14,015 bases of DNA from positions 1 to 14,015 of the forward strand of contig CANGZG010000054.1 in assembly GCA_947458415.1 (NCBI GenBank). The letters run 5' to 3'. The stretch is from Comamonadaceae bacterium. GTDB lineage: Bacteria > Pseudomonadota > Gammaproteobacteria > Burkholderiales > Burkholderiaceae_C. Position 1 is the stretch's first letter; each line of letters starts with the position of its first letter. The translations under genes were made by a program, and so were the position numbers. The notes below the pieces were generated by a model. That model was not told the origin of the DNA and did not search any database. It worked only from the letters and a program-made list of their open reading frames with translations. Of this stretch, positions 7,182 to 13,173 are shown one piece after another.

Positions 7182-7367
7182 ATGAAAAAATCACTCCTCT
7201 TGGCAACGTTGTTGGCCGCCGCCTTGGTCGCTTGTGGCAAAAAAGAAGCACCCGCACCTGCTGCTGAAGCCCCTGCTGCTGCACCTGCCGCACCTGCTGC
7301 TGACGCTGCTGCACCTGCCGCACCTGCTGCTGCCCCTGCCGCTGCACCTGCTGAAGAGAAGAAGTAA
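7182..7367 (+). CDS. Small Ala/Pro-rich lipoprotein of unknown function
   Basis: A 61-residue predicted lipoprotein. It has a lysine start (MKKS), a hydrophobic stretch LLLATLLAAALVA and a lipobox LVAC, so cleavage before Cys18 would leave a mature peptide of 44 residues anchored by lipid. The mature part is GKKE, then almost only alanine and proline with a few acidic residues, ending EEKK: low complexity, no folded domain expected. The ATG is well supported by AAAGGA at 7167-7172 with a 9-base spacing. Two nearly identical 30-base repeats encode the Ala/Pro part. A TATAAT upstream and a strong terminator downstream make it a single-gene unit. Function unknown; Ala/Pro-rich mini-lipoproteins could act as flexible spacers or wall-interacting tethers, but nothing here proves it. 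Confidence 0.85.
   Translation: MKKSLLLATLLAAALVACGKKEAPAPAAEAPAAAPAAPAADAAAPAAPAAAPAAAPAEEKK
7275..7332 (+). repeat. Tandem repeat, 28 identical bases at period 30
   Basis: Positions 7275-7302 and 7305-7332 are identical over 28 bases and lie 30 bases apart, in frame within the small lipoprotein gene. Each copy encodes a ten-residue block rich in APAAPAA. Smaller CTG/CCT-type units around them extend the low-complexity tract. The period keeps the reading frame, so copy-number change would alter only the length of the protein. Confidence 0.85.
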
Positions 7368-7381
7368 TTTTTTCTGCTTCC

Positions 7382-7413
7382 AAAAAAATGCCACCTTCGG
7401 GTGGCTTTTTTTT
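7382..7413. terminator. Bidirectional intrinsic terminator
   Basis: GCCACC-TTCG-GGTGGC (7390-7405) is a 6-bp GC-rich stem closed by a UUCG tetraloop on the plus strand. It is followed by eight Ts (7406-7413) and preceded by seven As (7382-7388). It therefore reads as a terminator on both strands, serving the small lipoprotein gene from the left and the dapA-bamC-hydrolase unit from the right. It lies 22 bases past the lipoprotein stop. Confidence 0.93.
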
Positions 7414-7454
7414 GCCTGCCACAAAGGTGAAGCAGTCAATCGTTCATCAGTGGG

Positions 7455-8243
7455 TCAATGAACCGAATGCCAAGGCGTGCCGGTGACCGGGTCTGCCACC
7501 GGGATATCCGACGCCATGCAGCCTGTGGCTTTCGCCAAGAGGTCTTGCGCCAATTCAGGCCGGTTGTTTCGCTCGCTCAAATGTGCAGCCACGATCAGAT
7601 TCAATTGCGGGTGCACCAGTGCTTTGGCCAAGTCCGCAGATTCTTCGTTCGACAAATGCCCTTGCGGGCCCGCAATGCGTTTTTTCAAAAATGGCGGGTA
7701 AGCTGAATTTGCCAACAACTCACGGTCATGGTTGCATTCGAGCAACAGCGCATGGCAGTGTTGCAAGGCTTGCACCACATGCGCGCTGCCGTGCCCCAAG
7801 TCGGTCAATATGCCCAGATGGTGCGCACCATCGCTGCATCGCAACTGCAAAGGCTCGCGGGCATCATGCGGCACGGTGAAAGGCTTGATCTCTAGGCAGC
7901 CGAGTTCAAACGGCTGGTTGTCGCTGGCCAACTGGCATTGCGCATCTGACAAGCCCCAATCAAACAATTGACTCGCCAGAGCGGTTCCACGGCTCATCCA
8001 AACCGGTTTGCCGGTGCGCAACGCAAAGGATTTGGCATGCCCGATGTGGTCGGCGTGTTCATGGGTGATGAACACAGCGTCAATGTCGTCTATGGACAAA
8101 TCAGCCACCAACAGTCGGCGGGTCAGTTCACGCACACTCAGACCACAGTCGACCAACAGACGCGAGACTTGCAACCCACACGTGGCTTCGATCAGGGTGG
8201 CATTGCCAGCGCTGCCGCTGCCTAAGTTTTTAAAACGAAGCAC
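7455..8243 (-). CDS. MBL-fold metallohydrolase, YycJ/WalJ-like
   Basis: A 262-residue metallo-beta-lactamase-fold protein, predicted cytosolic. The N-terminus FKNLGSGSAGNATLIE (4-19) is typical of the YycJ/VicX branch. The di-metal motif THEHADH (60-66) supplies the HxHxDH ligands, further histidines occur in VPHDA and LGILTDLGHGS, and ECNHD and AAHLSERNN follow towards the C-terminus. Members of this branch resemble nucleases of the RNase Z/beta-CASP superfamily, but the substrate here is unknown. The start is GTG at 8243, because the only nearby ATG is out of frame and an in-frame stop (the bamC TGA) lies three bases upstream. The layout TGA-TTT-GTG without a clear binding site suggests translation by reinitiation after bamC. 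Last gene of dapA-bamC-hydrolase. Confidence 0.9.
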   Translation of the reverse strand: MLRFKNLGSGSAGNATLIEATCGLQVSRLLVDCGLSVRELTRRLLVADLSIDDIDAVFITHEHADHIGHAKSFALRTGKPVWMSRGTALASQLFDWGLSDAQCQLASDNQPFELGCLEIKPFTVPHDAREPLQLRCSDGAHHLGILTDLGHGSAHVVQALQHCHALLLECNHDRELLANSAYPPFLKKRIAGPQGHLSNEESADLAKALVHPQLNLIVAAHLSERNNRPELAQDLLAKATGCMASDIPVADPVTGTPWHSVH

Positions 8244-8246
8244 AAA

Positions 8247-9362
8247 TCATTGCAATTCGTTGACCAGCAATTGGGCGATTTTCTTCGCGGTCTCAGAGCC
8301 ATCCGGTTTGCCTGACGAATTCAAAATCAAAATGGTCGATTGCTGTTCTTGGGTACTGTCAATTTTGATGCGAAATTGCTGTGGCTCTTTCACCGGCGTG
8401 GATTTGCTGAAAATGCGGCTGAAAAAGCCCGGTTCACCATCCGCATTGACTTCGACATAACGCACAAAATACACACCCAGTTTGCGGTCTCGGTCTTCCA
8501 CGGTGAAGCCGTTGCGGTCCAGTGTCAAACCCACACGACGCCAAGTGATGTCAAAGCCTTGGTCAAAAGACACCGCAGGTTTGCCGTCAATGTTGATCAG
8601 ACTGCTGGCACTGCTTTTCGACGCCACGCTGGCTTCAGCGACTTTGTCGCTGCCGGCAGAGCTGGGGTCGAGCTTGATCATCAAGCGGCGTAAAAATTCT
8701 TTTTCAAGTTCAGGGTCGCTGGGACGTGGTTGCCACACGGTTTTGCGTGCCATGCTGTCTGCATACACTTCGATCAGGCCACGGTGGGAAATGTAAATCT
8801 CTGTTTTGTTGTCGGCCGTGCGTTCCAAGCTGATGCGAAACTTGTCACGCTCGCCAGTAGAGTAAAGCGAGTCTATGACTTTGCCAATGCTTCGGCGAAT
8901 GAAATCTTGGGGCAGTTTGGCCCTGTTTTCTGCCCAGTCGGTTTCCATCAAACCCAGTTTTTGCTCATCACGTGCAAGCGTGAAACCAGACTCTGTCCAA
9001 AAGGTTTTGACCAATGGCCACAACACGTCCGGTGATCTGCCAACTTCGAGCCAGATTTGTCCACCGCTTCTTTTGATTTGCAAATCTGCAATTTTCAGGG
9101 GGCTGGTGGTGTCGGGGTCGACCGTGGCAGTTTCACCGCTGATGGATTTTGCACTGATGCTGCTGTTAGGCAACTCGTAACGTTTGTTGCGCGACATTTT
9201 GGTGAGGTCGGGTGGCACTTCTAGGGGGGCCGCATTTTTTTCTTCGCCTTCAGACTTGTAATTCAGCTTGTCGTTTTCGAGTACCGAACCGCATGCGGCC
9301 AAACAAAGGACAAGTGCGATCAGACTGCTTGACCGTAAAGAAGGAATCGCTAAGGGCAACAT
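8247..9362 (-). CDS. bamC: Outer membrane assembly lipoprotein BamC (NlpB)
   Basis: BamC is a lipoprotein subunit of the BAM complex, which inserts beta-barrel proteins into the outer membrane. The 371-residue product starts with a signal peptide (hydrophobic SSLIALVLCLAA) and lipobox LAAC, with lipidated Cys24. Next comes the unstructured stretch that contacts BamD (DKLNYKSEGEE ... PLEVPPDL, about 31-52), the hallmark of BamC, then two helix-grip domains (about 100-220 and 255-370) separated by a serine/alanine-rich linker (DPSSAGSDKVAEASVASKSS). The ATG at 9362 is preferred because AGGA lies 8 bases upstream and the signal peptide then starts normally; an in-frame ATG at 9401 would overlap dapA. 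Gene order dapA-bamC, with a 23-bp gap, is the same as in E. coli, which strongly supports the call. Confidence 0.93.
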   Translation of the reverse strand: MLPLAIPSLRSSSLIALVLCLAACGSVLENDKLNYKSEGEEKNAAPLEVPPDLTKMSRNKRYELPNSSISAKSISGETATVDPDTTSPLKIADLQIKRSGGQIWLEVGRSPDVLWPLVKTFWTESGFTLARDEQKLGLMETDWAENRAKLPQDFIRRSIGKVIDSLYSTGERDKFRISLERTADNKTEIYISHRGLIEVYADSMARKTVWQPRPSDPELEKEFLRRLMIKLDPSSAGSDKVAEASVASKSSASSLINIDGKPAVSFDQGFDITWRRVGLTLDRNGFTVEDRDRKLGVYFVRYVEVNADGEPGFFSRIFSKSTPVKEPQQFRIKIDSTQEQQSTILILNSSGKPDGSETAKKIAQLLVNELQ

Positions 9363-9385
9363 GTCGTCAATCCTAAAAAGGGAAT

Positions 9386-10267
9386 TCAAATCAAACCGCA
9401 AGCACGCATCGCAGCTTCAAGGGCGGGTTGGTGCGAGGCAGACAATGGTGTCATGGGTAACCGCATGGTGCCGCCACACAAGCCCATGCGGGCCACGGCC
9501 CATTTCACGGGTATGGGGTTGGCTTCAGTGAACATGTGCTTGTGTAAATTCAGCAAAGCGTTTTGGATCGCCATGGCTTCGTGGGCTTTGCCAGCGATGG
9601 CAGCCACACAGAGTTCGTGCATCAGTTTCGGTGCGACATTGGCGGTCACGCTGACATTGCCTTGGCCGCCGCACAACATCAAAGCCACGGCCGTGCCGTC
9701 GTCGCCTGAATACACCGCGAAACCTTCGGGCGCATCATGGATCAGCCATTGGGCACGCTCAAGGTTGCCGGTGGCTTCTTTGATGCCAATGATGCCGTCA
9801 ACCTGTGACAGTCGAATGACGGTGTCGTGTTGAAGATCAGCCACGGTGCGACCGGGCACGTTGTAGAGCACCATGGGCAAATCGACAGCTTCTGCGATGG
9901 TGCGAAAGTGTTGGTATTGGCCTTCTTGTGTCGGCTTGTTGTAGTAGGGCACGACTTGCAATTGGCAATCGGCTCCCACCTGTTTGGCAAAACGCGCGAG
10001 TTCGATGGCTTCGGCGGTGGAATTGGCACCGCAACCCGCCATGATGGGCACTCGGCCTGCAGATTGTTCGACAGACACGCGAATGATTTCGCAATGCTCT
10101 TCAACGGTGACAGTGGGGGACTCGCCGGTGGTTCCCACCACGCCGATACAGTCAGTGCCTTGGCTGATGTGCCAATCAATCAGTTGTCTGAGGTGTGGGT
10201 AATCGATGCTTCCATCGTCGAGCATCGGGGTGACCAAGGCCACGATACTGCCTGTGATAGGTGCCAT
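9386..10267 (-). CDS. dapA: 4-hydroxy-tetrahydrodipicolinate synthase
   Basis: Condenses pyruvate with aspartate semialdehyde, the first committed step to diaminopimelate and lysine (cell wall and protein); a cytosolic tetramer. The 293-residue product is of normal length and shows the whole active site: GTTGES (45-50, Thr46/Thr47), Tyr135 and Arg140 in LYNVPGRT, and Schiff-base Lys163 in GIKEATG. The lysine feedback site was not assessed. The ATG at 10267 gives the standard APITGSIVALVTP start; no Shine-Dalgarno sequence stands out before it. First gene of dapA-bamC-hydrolase; a weak TAGAAT lies 30 bases upstream of the start. Confidence 0.97.
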   Translation of the reverse strand: MAPITGSIVALVTPMLDDGSIDYPHLRQLIDWHISQGTDCIGVVGTTGESPTVTVEEHCEIIRVSVEQSAGRVPIMAGCGANSTAEAIELARFAKQVGADCQLQVVPYYNKPTQEGQYQHFRTIAEAVDLPMVLYNVPGRTVADLQHDTVIRLSQVDGIIGIKEATGNLERAQWLIHDAPEGFAVYSGDDGTAVALMLCGGQGNVSVTANVAPKLMHELCVAAIAGKAHEAMAIQNALLNLHKHMFTEANPIPVKWAVARMGLCGGTMRLPMTPLSASHQPALEAAMRACGLI

Positions 10268-10297
10268 GGAATTCAGTGGGTTCGTGACAAAAGAAGC

Positions 10298-10303
10298 ATT
10301 CTA
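10298..10303 (-). promoter_or_regulatory. Weak candidate -10 for the dapA unit
   Basis: The minus strand reads TAGAAT in the 73-bp gap between the methyltransferase stop and the dapA start, giving a leader of about 23 bases. No matching -35 was found. This is the best hexamer in the gap but is offered with low confidence, since transcription could also come through from the upstream unit. Confidence 0.3.
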
Positions 10304-10325
10304 GCTTTAGGCATGCCACGGCTCG

Positions 10326-10377
10326 GGCCTCGCCTCCGAATCAGTGACGCAGTGAATAACGATGTGGCGGCGAGGCC
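10326..10377. repeat. 9-bp inverted repeat around the methyltransferase stop codon
   Basis: GGCCTCGCC (10326-10334) is the exact reverse complement of GGCGAGGCC (10369-10377), with a 34-base loop that includes the last codons and stop of the methyltransferase gene. No U-tract follows on the minus strand, so it is not a classic terminator. It could mark a Rho-type 3' end or protect the mRNA end; chance is possible in GC-rich DNA. Confidence 0.4.
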
Positions 10378-10898
10378 GGGCTGGGTTCACTCACAGCCAC
10401 AATGCGTTGCACAAAACGGTCTGGTTTTGCGGCAAAGCCATCTTCATATGCAATCACGCGCAAGCCCTTGCAAAGGCTCAGCAATTCACCCGGTTCGAGC
10501 AAGAAAGCGGGGTTCGAAGGTTTGCCGACCGTTTCGTTTCCGCGTGCAAAGGTTTCGTAAATGAGCACGCCACCCGCGGCCAAGCTGTTGAGCAAATCGG
10601 GCCAAAGCGCGCGCCACAGGTAGTTGGTCACCACCATGCCTTGAAACTGACGGCCTGCCAAGGGCCAAGCTTGGTTTTCCAAGTCGGCTTGCATGACCTC
10701 GCCATGTGCTTGGGCAGATTGCAGTGCGATGGGGTCGCGGTCCACGCCCAAACACGCAAAACCTTGTTGAGCCAGCCACGCCATGTGTCGCCCGTGTCCG
10801 CAGGCTAAATCAAGTACCTTGCCTTGCTGGGGGATCAAGTGCGCCCAACGCATGACCCAAGCCGACGCATCGGCTGTGCTGTGCAAAACGCCACTCAT
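10341..10898 (-). CDS. Class I SAM-dependent methyltransferase
   Basis: A 185-residue protein with a Rossmann-like methyltransferase fold: motif I VLDLACGHGRH (28-38), the acidic end of strand 2 in GVDRDP (51-56), a motif II-like segment QADLENQAWPL, then VVTNYLWRALWPDLLNSLAAGGVLIYETF and the signature NETVGKPSNPAFLLEPGELL near the C-terminus. It resembles the small TehB-like methyltransferases common in proteobacteria, whose substrate is usually not known; tellurite resistance should not be assumed. The ATG at 10898 overlaps the SDR stop as ATGA, which decides the start over a longer in-frame one at 11054 lying within the SDR gene. No separate ribosome-binding site is visible, so coupled translation is likely. 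Last gene of the four-gene unit. Confidence 0.88.
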   Translation of the reverse strand: MSGVLHSTADASAWVMRWAHLIPQQGKVLDLACGHGRHMAWLAQQGFACLGVDRDPIALQSAQAHGEVMQADLENQAWPLAGRQFQGMVVTNYLWRALWPDLLNSLAAGGVLIYETFARGNETVGKPSNPAFLLEPGELLSLCKGLRVIAYEDGFAAKPDRFVQRIVAVSEPSPASPPHRYSLRH

Positions 10899-11710
10899 GG
10901 GTGCGGTCGAAAATCTGCTTTGACCGCCGCCATCGCCATGCGGTCTACCAAGCTGGGAACCCAAAGTTTGAGCCATCGGCCCATCTTGCCTTTGGCGGTC
11001 ATGACCACTTCTCTGCGCCGTCTGACCATGGTGTAGATGATGAGCCTGGCGCATTCTTGCGTCGACATGGCGTTGTCTTCGTGCAAACCACTGACCCCGG
11101 CGATCTCGCCGTGTTCGTTCCAGCCGTGCGTGCGAATGTCAGTGCTCACCACGCCAGGGTAAGCAACCGTCACGCTCACGCCACTGTCTTTGAGTTCGCT
11201 GCGCAAGGCTTCAAAGAACCCCGTCATCGCGAACTTGCTGGCGCAATAAGCCGTGCGCCCGGGCACACCAACCAGCCCCGCCAATGACGACACGGCCACG
11301 ATGCGACCGTGGCTGGCTTTCAAGTACGGCAATGCGGCATGGGTGCAGTAAACGCTGCCCCACAGGTTCACGCGCATGAGTTGTTCATACCAGCCCAGTT
11401 TGTCTGCGGGGACATCCTCGAGCAACGCGTGCGCGGAAATACCCGCGTTGTTGATCAGGATGTCCAAGCTGCCACATTCACGCACCGTGGTTTCAATCAA
11501 GTGAATGCATTGGTTGGCATCGGTCACGTCAGTGGGCATGATGAGCGTTCGTGCGCCAAGGGCATTGCATTCGGCCGCCACCGATTGCAATTTGTTGGCA
11601 TTGCGCGCCGCCAGCACAAGCATGGCTTGCAAGCCATGACGCCTGGCCAGTTGCCTGGCCATTTCCGCGCCTATGCCGTCAGACGCGCCGGTGATGATGA
11701 TGTTTGGCAT
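10895..11710 (-). CDS. SDR-family oxidoreductase (classical short-chain dehydrogenase)
   Basis: A 271-residue NAD(P)-dependent dehydrogenase/reductase with an intact classical SDR core: cofactor loop TGASDGIG (7-14), NNAG (87-90), catalytic serine in AVSSLAG (Ser141/142), and Tyr155/Lys159 in AYCASK. Arginine in the AARN segment (34-37) after strand 2 hints at NADPH preference, but this is inference. The C-terminal part (TAKGKMGRWLKLWVPSLVDRMAM) is basic and amphipathic, as in SDRs that touch the membrane or long-chain lipids. The substrate is unknown. The ATG at 11710 begins exactly at the first Rossmann strand (PNIIITGAS) and lies one base after the stop of the 46-residue membrane protein, with a GGGGGTG stretch upstream. 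An in-frame start at 11797 would put 29 extra residues inside that small gene, so it is not preferred. Confidence 0.9.
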   Translation of the reverse strand: MPNIIITGASDGIGAEMARQLARRHGLQAMLVLAARNANKLQSVAAECNALGARTLIMPTDVTDANQCIHLIETTVRECGSLDILINNAGISAHALLEDVPADKLGWYEQLMRVNLWGSVYCTHAALPYLKASHGRIVAVSSLAGLVGVPGRTAYCASKFAMTGFFEALRSELKDSGVSVTVAYPGVVSTDIRTHGWNEHGEIAGVSGLHEDNAMSTQECARLIIYTMVRRRREVVMTAKGKMGRWLKLWVPSLVDRMAMAAVKADFRPHP

Positions 11711-11711
11711 G

Positions 11712-11852
11712 TCAGACACACCCCCAGAACAAATCAGACAACGGGACCACAAACCCCGGTTGGCGATAAAGCCAGAAAACGCCCGCCAGCACCGCAACCA
11801 TGGCCAAGGCCAATAAGCCCTGAACTGGAAGCCATCGTTGCCATTTCATCAT
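11712..11852 (-). CDS. Small single-span membrane protein (46 residues)
   Basis: A short frame that fills the gap between the MFS gene and the SDR gene exactly. It begins ATGATG, overlapping the MFS stop by ATGA (or by one base if the second ATG at 11849 is used), and ends TGA one base before the SDR ATG. The product starts MMKWQRWLPVQ, has one hydrophobic segment (about residues 10-29, QGLLALAMVAVLAGVFWLY) and a short tail RQPGFVVPLSDLFWGCV. The basic residues before the segment predict an N-in, C-out inner-membrane protein. Coding is supported by the exact fit at both ends and the membrane-protein composition; no family could be recognised by eye. A partner role with the neighbouring transporter or dehydrogenase is a guess from position. 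Confidence 0.75.
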   Translation of the reverse strand: MMKWQRWLPVQGLLALAMVAVLAGVFWLYRQPGFVVPLSDLFWGCV

Positions 11853-13063
11853 GCGACCACCGTTCGGCGCAAGATGGGTTGTTCACGCACCGGCAGATTG
11901 ATCAAGGCGGCGAACACGCTCAAGCCAATGCACAAATACCAAACCAAGTCATAGCTGCCGGTGCGGTCATACACCCAACCGCCCAACCAGACGCCCAGGT
12001 AGCTGCCGAACTGGTGGCTCATGAACACAAAACCGCTCAACATGGACAAATGCGAGATGCCAAATATTTGGGCAATCACCGCATTGGTGACAGGCACCGT
12101 AGACAACCACAGCAACCCCATCGCAGCCGCAAACAGGTACACCGTGGTGGGTGTGATGGGCATGCTGATGAACAGGCTGATGAACACACCCCGCGCCACG
12201 TAAATCGCGGTGAGGATCAAATTTTTGGGCAAATGTTGGCCCAAGTAGCCTGCGGTATAGGTGCCAAAGATGTTGAACAAACCAATCAGGGCCAATGCCG
12301 TGCCTGCGACTTGCGGGTCCAGTCCTTGGTCTTTCAAGTAGCTCGGCATGTGCACCCCGATGAACACCACTTGAAAACCACACACAAAATAACCCGCCAT
12401 CAACAACTGAAAACTGCGGTATCCAAACGCCTCGCGCAAGGCTTGCAAAATGCTTTGTTGCCTCACAGGGGCTTGGCCATCGGCAAACGCCGGTTCACGC
12501 AAGCCCCACAGCAAGGGCATGACCACGATCAACGCCGTGGCCAACACCACCAAGGCTTGGTGCCAGCCGATCTGCTGAATCAAATAAGAAGAGGTGGGCA
12601 CCAACAAAAACTGACCAAATGAACCTGCAGACGACACCACGCCCATGGCCCAAGAGCGTTTTTCAGCGGGGATGTTGCGTCCGATGATGCCAAACACAAT
12701 GGCAAATGTGGTGCCCGCTTGCGCCGCGCCGACCATCACGCCGGCGGTCAATGCCAACCAAACCGGTGAGGTCGCGTGCGCCATGCCCCACAAGCCAACG
12801 GCATAAAGCAAGGCACTCACCACCATCACGCGGAATGCGCCAAAGCGATCGGCCAACATGCCCGAGAAAATGCCAAACAACCCCCAGCAAATGTTTTGGA
12901 TGCCGATGGCGGTGGCGAAATCCTCGCGTCCCCAGCCCATTTCCTGCGTCATGGGCTGCAACCACAGACCAAAACCGTGGCGTATCCCCATGGCCAGTGA
13001 GACGATGGCGGCGCCGCAAATCAGCACCTGCCACAGGGGAAGCGTTTTGTGAGGGTTGTTCAT
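11849..13063 (-). CDS. MFS transporter, 12 predicted membrane spans
   Basis: A 404-residue inner-membrane carrier of the major facilitator superfamily. Hydrophobic segments are spread over both halves, with a central cytoplasmic loop about residues 188-207 (LREPAFADGQAPVRQQSILQ). The motif between spans 2 and 3 reads GMLADRFGAFRVM (about 68-80), the MFS motif A. Related features, GIRHGFGLW in the first span and QAGTTFAIVFG in the fourth, recall the MFS_1 monocarboxylate/oxalate-formate group, so an organic-acid substrate is possible but not shown. The ATG at 13063 gives a short hydrophilic start (MNNPHKTLPLWQ). No Shine-Dalgarno sequence precedes it. First of four tightly packed genes; its stop overlaps the small membrane protein gene. 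Divergent from parE across 110 bp. Confidence 0.9.
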   Translation of the reverse strand: MNNPHKTLPLWQVLICGAAIVSLAMGIRHGFGLWLQPMTQEMGWGREDFATAIGIQNICWGLFGIFSGMLADRFGAFRVMVVSALLYAVGLWGMAHATSPVWLALTAGVMVGAAQAGTTFAIVFGIIGRNIPAEKRSWAMGVVSSAGSFGQFLLVPTSSYLIQQIGWHQALVVLATALIVVMPLLWGLREPAFADGQAPVRQQSILQALREAFGYRSFQLLMAGYFVCGFQVVFIGVHMPSYLKDQGLDPQVAGTALALIGLFNIFGTYTAGYLGQHLPKNLILTAIYVARGVFISLFISMPITPTTVYLFAAAMGLLWLSTVPVTNAVIAQIFGISHLSMLSGFVFMSHQFGSYLGVWLGGWVYDRTGSYDLVWYLCIGLSVFAALINLPVREQPILRRTVVA

Positions 13064-13070
13064 CCGAACA

Positions 13071-13076
13071 ACTGTA
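13071..13076 (-). promoter_or_regulatory. Candidate -10 of the MFS unit, 7 bases before ATG
   Basis: The minus strand reads TACAGT, 7 bases before the MFS ATG, with TGTTCGG between and no ribosome-binding site. It is a weak match to the -10 consensus (four of six) and has no -35. It is listed because three other genes in the window show the same spacing. Confidence 0.3.
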
Positions 13077-13159
13077 ACGATTTTGCGAAGCCGAGGCCTT
13101 GGCGACGGTTTGAAGAGTGCCTACTGTGCATTTATCCAGTGTGGGTTTGGCGCCCTGTC

Positions 13160-13165
13160 TACAAT
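13160..13165 (+). promoter_or_regulatory. Candidate -10 of parE, 8 bases before ATG
   Basis: TACAAT (five of six to consensus) ends 8 bases before the parE ATG, with CGCGCCCC between. The leader is nearly the same as that of coaBC (GCGCCCC). No Shine-Dalgarno sequence and no clear -35 are seen. The position predicts transcription starting at or just before the ATG. Confidence 0.45.
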
Positions 13166-13173
13166 CGCGCCCC

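Noticed and set aside
7275..7332. CRISPR-like direct repeats
   Set aside because: Two copies separated by two bases, in frame within a coding gene; no spacers and no cas genes.
7165..7439. Gln/Arg-rich minus-strand frames over the small lipoprotein gene
   Set aside because: They arise from reading the Ala/Pro repeats backwards; the plus frame has a signal peptide, lipobox, binding site and terminator.
10341..10898. Calling the methyltransferase a tellurite-resistance gene (tehB)
   Set aside because: Only the general fold is shared; no tehA-like neighbour and no feature specific to tellurite.
11309..12622. A 437-codon open frame on the plus strand opposite the MFS and SDR genes
   Set aside because: It is the antisense of two well-recognised proteins, is rich in His/Gln/Arg as antisense frames of this base composition are, and shows no domain.
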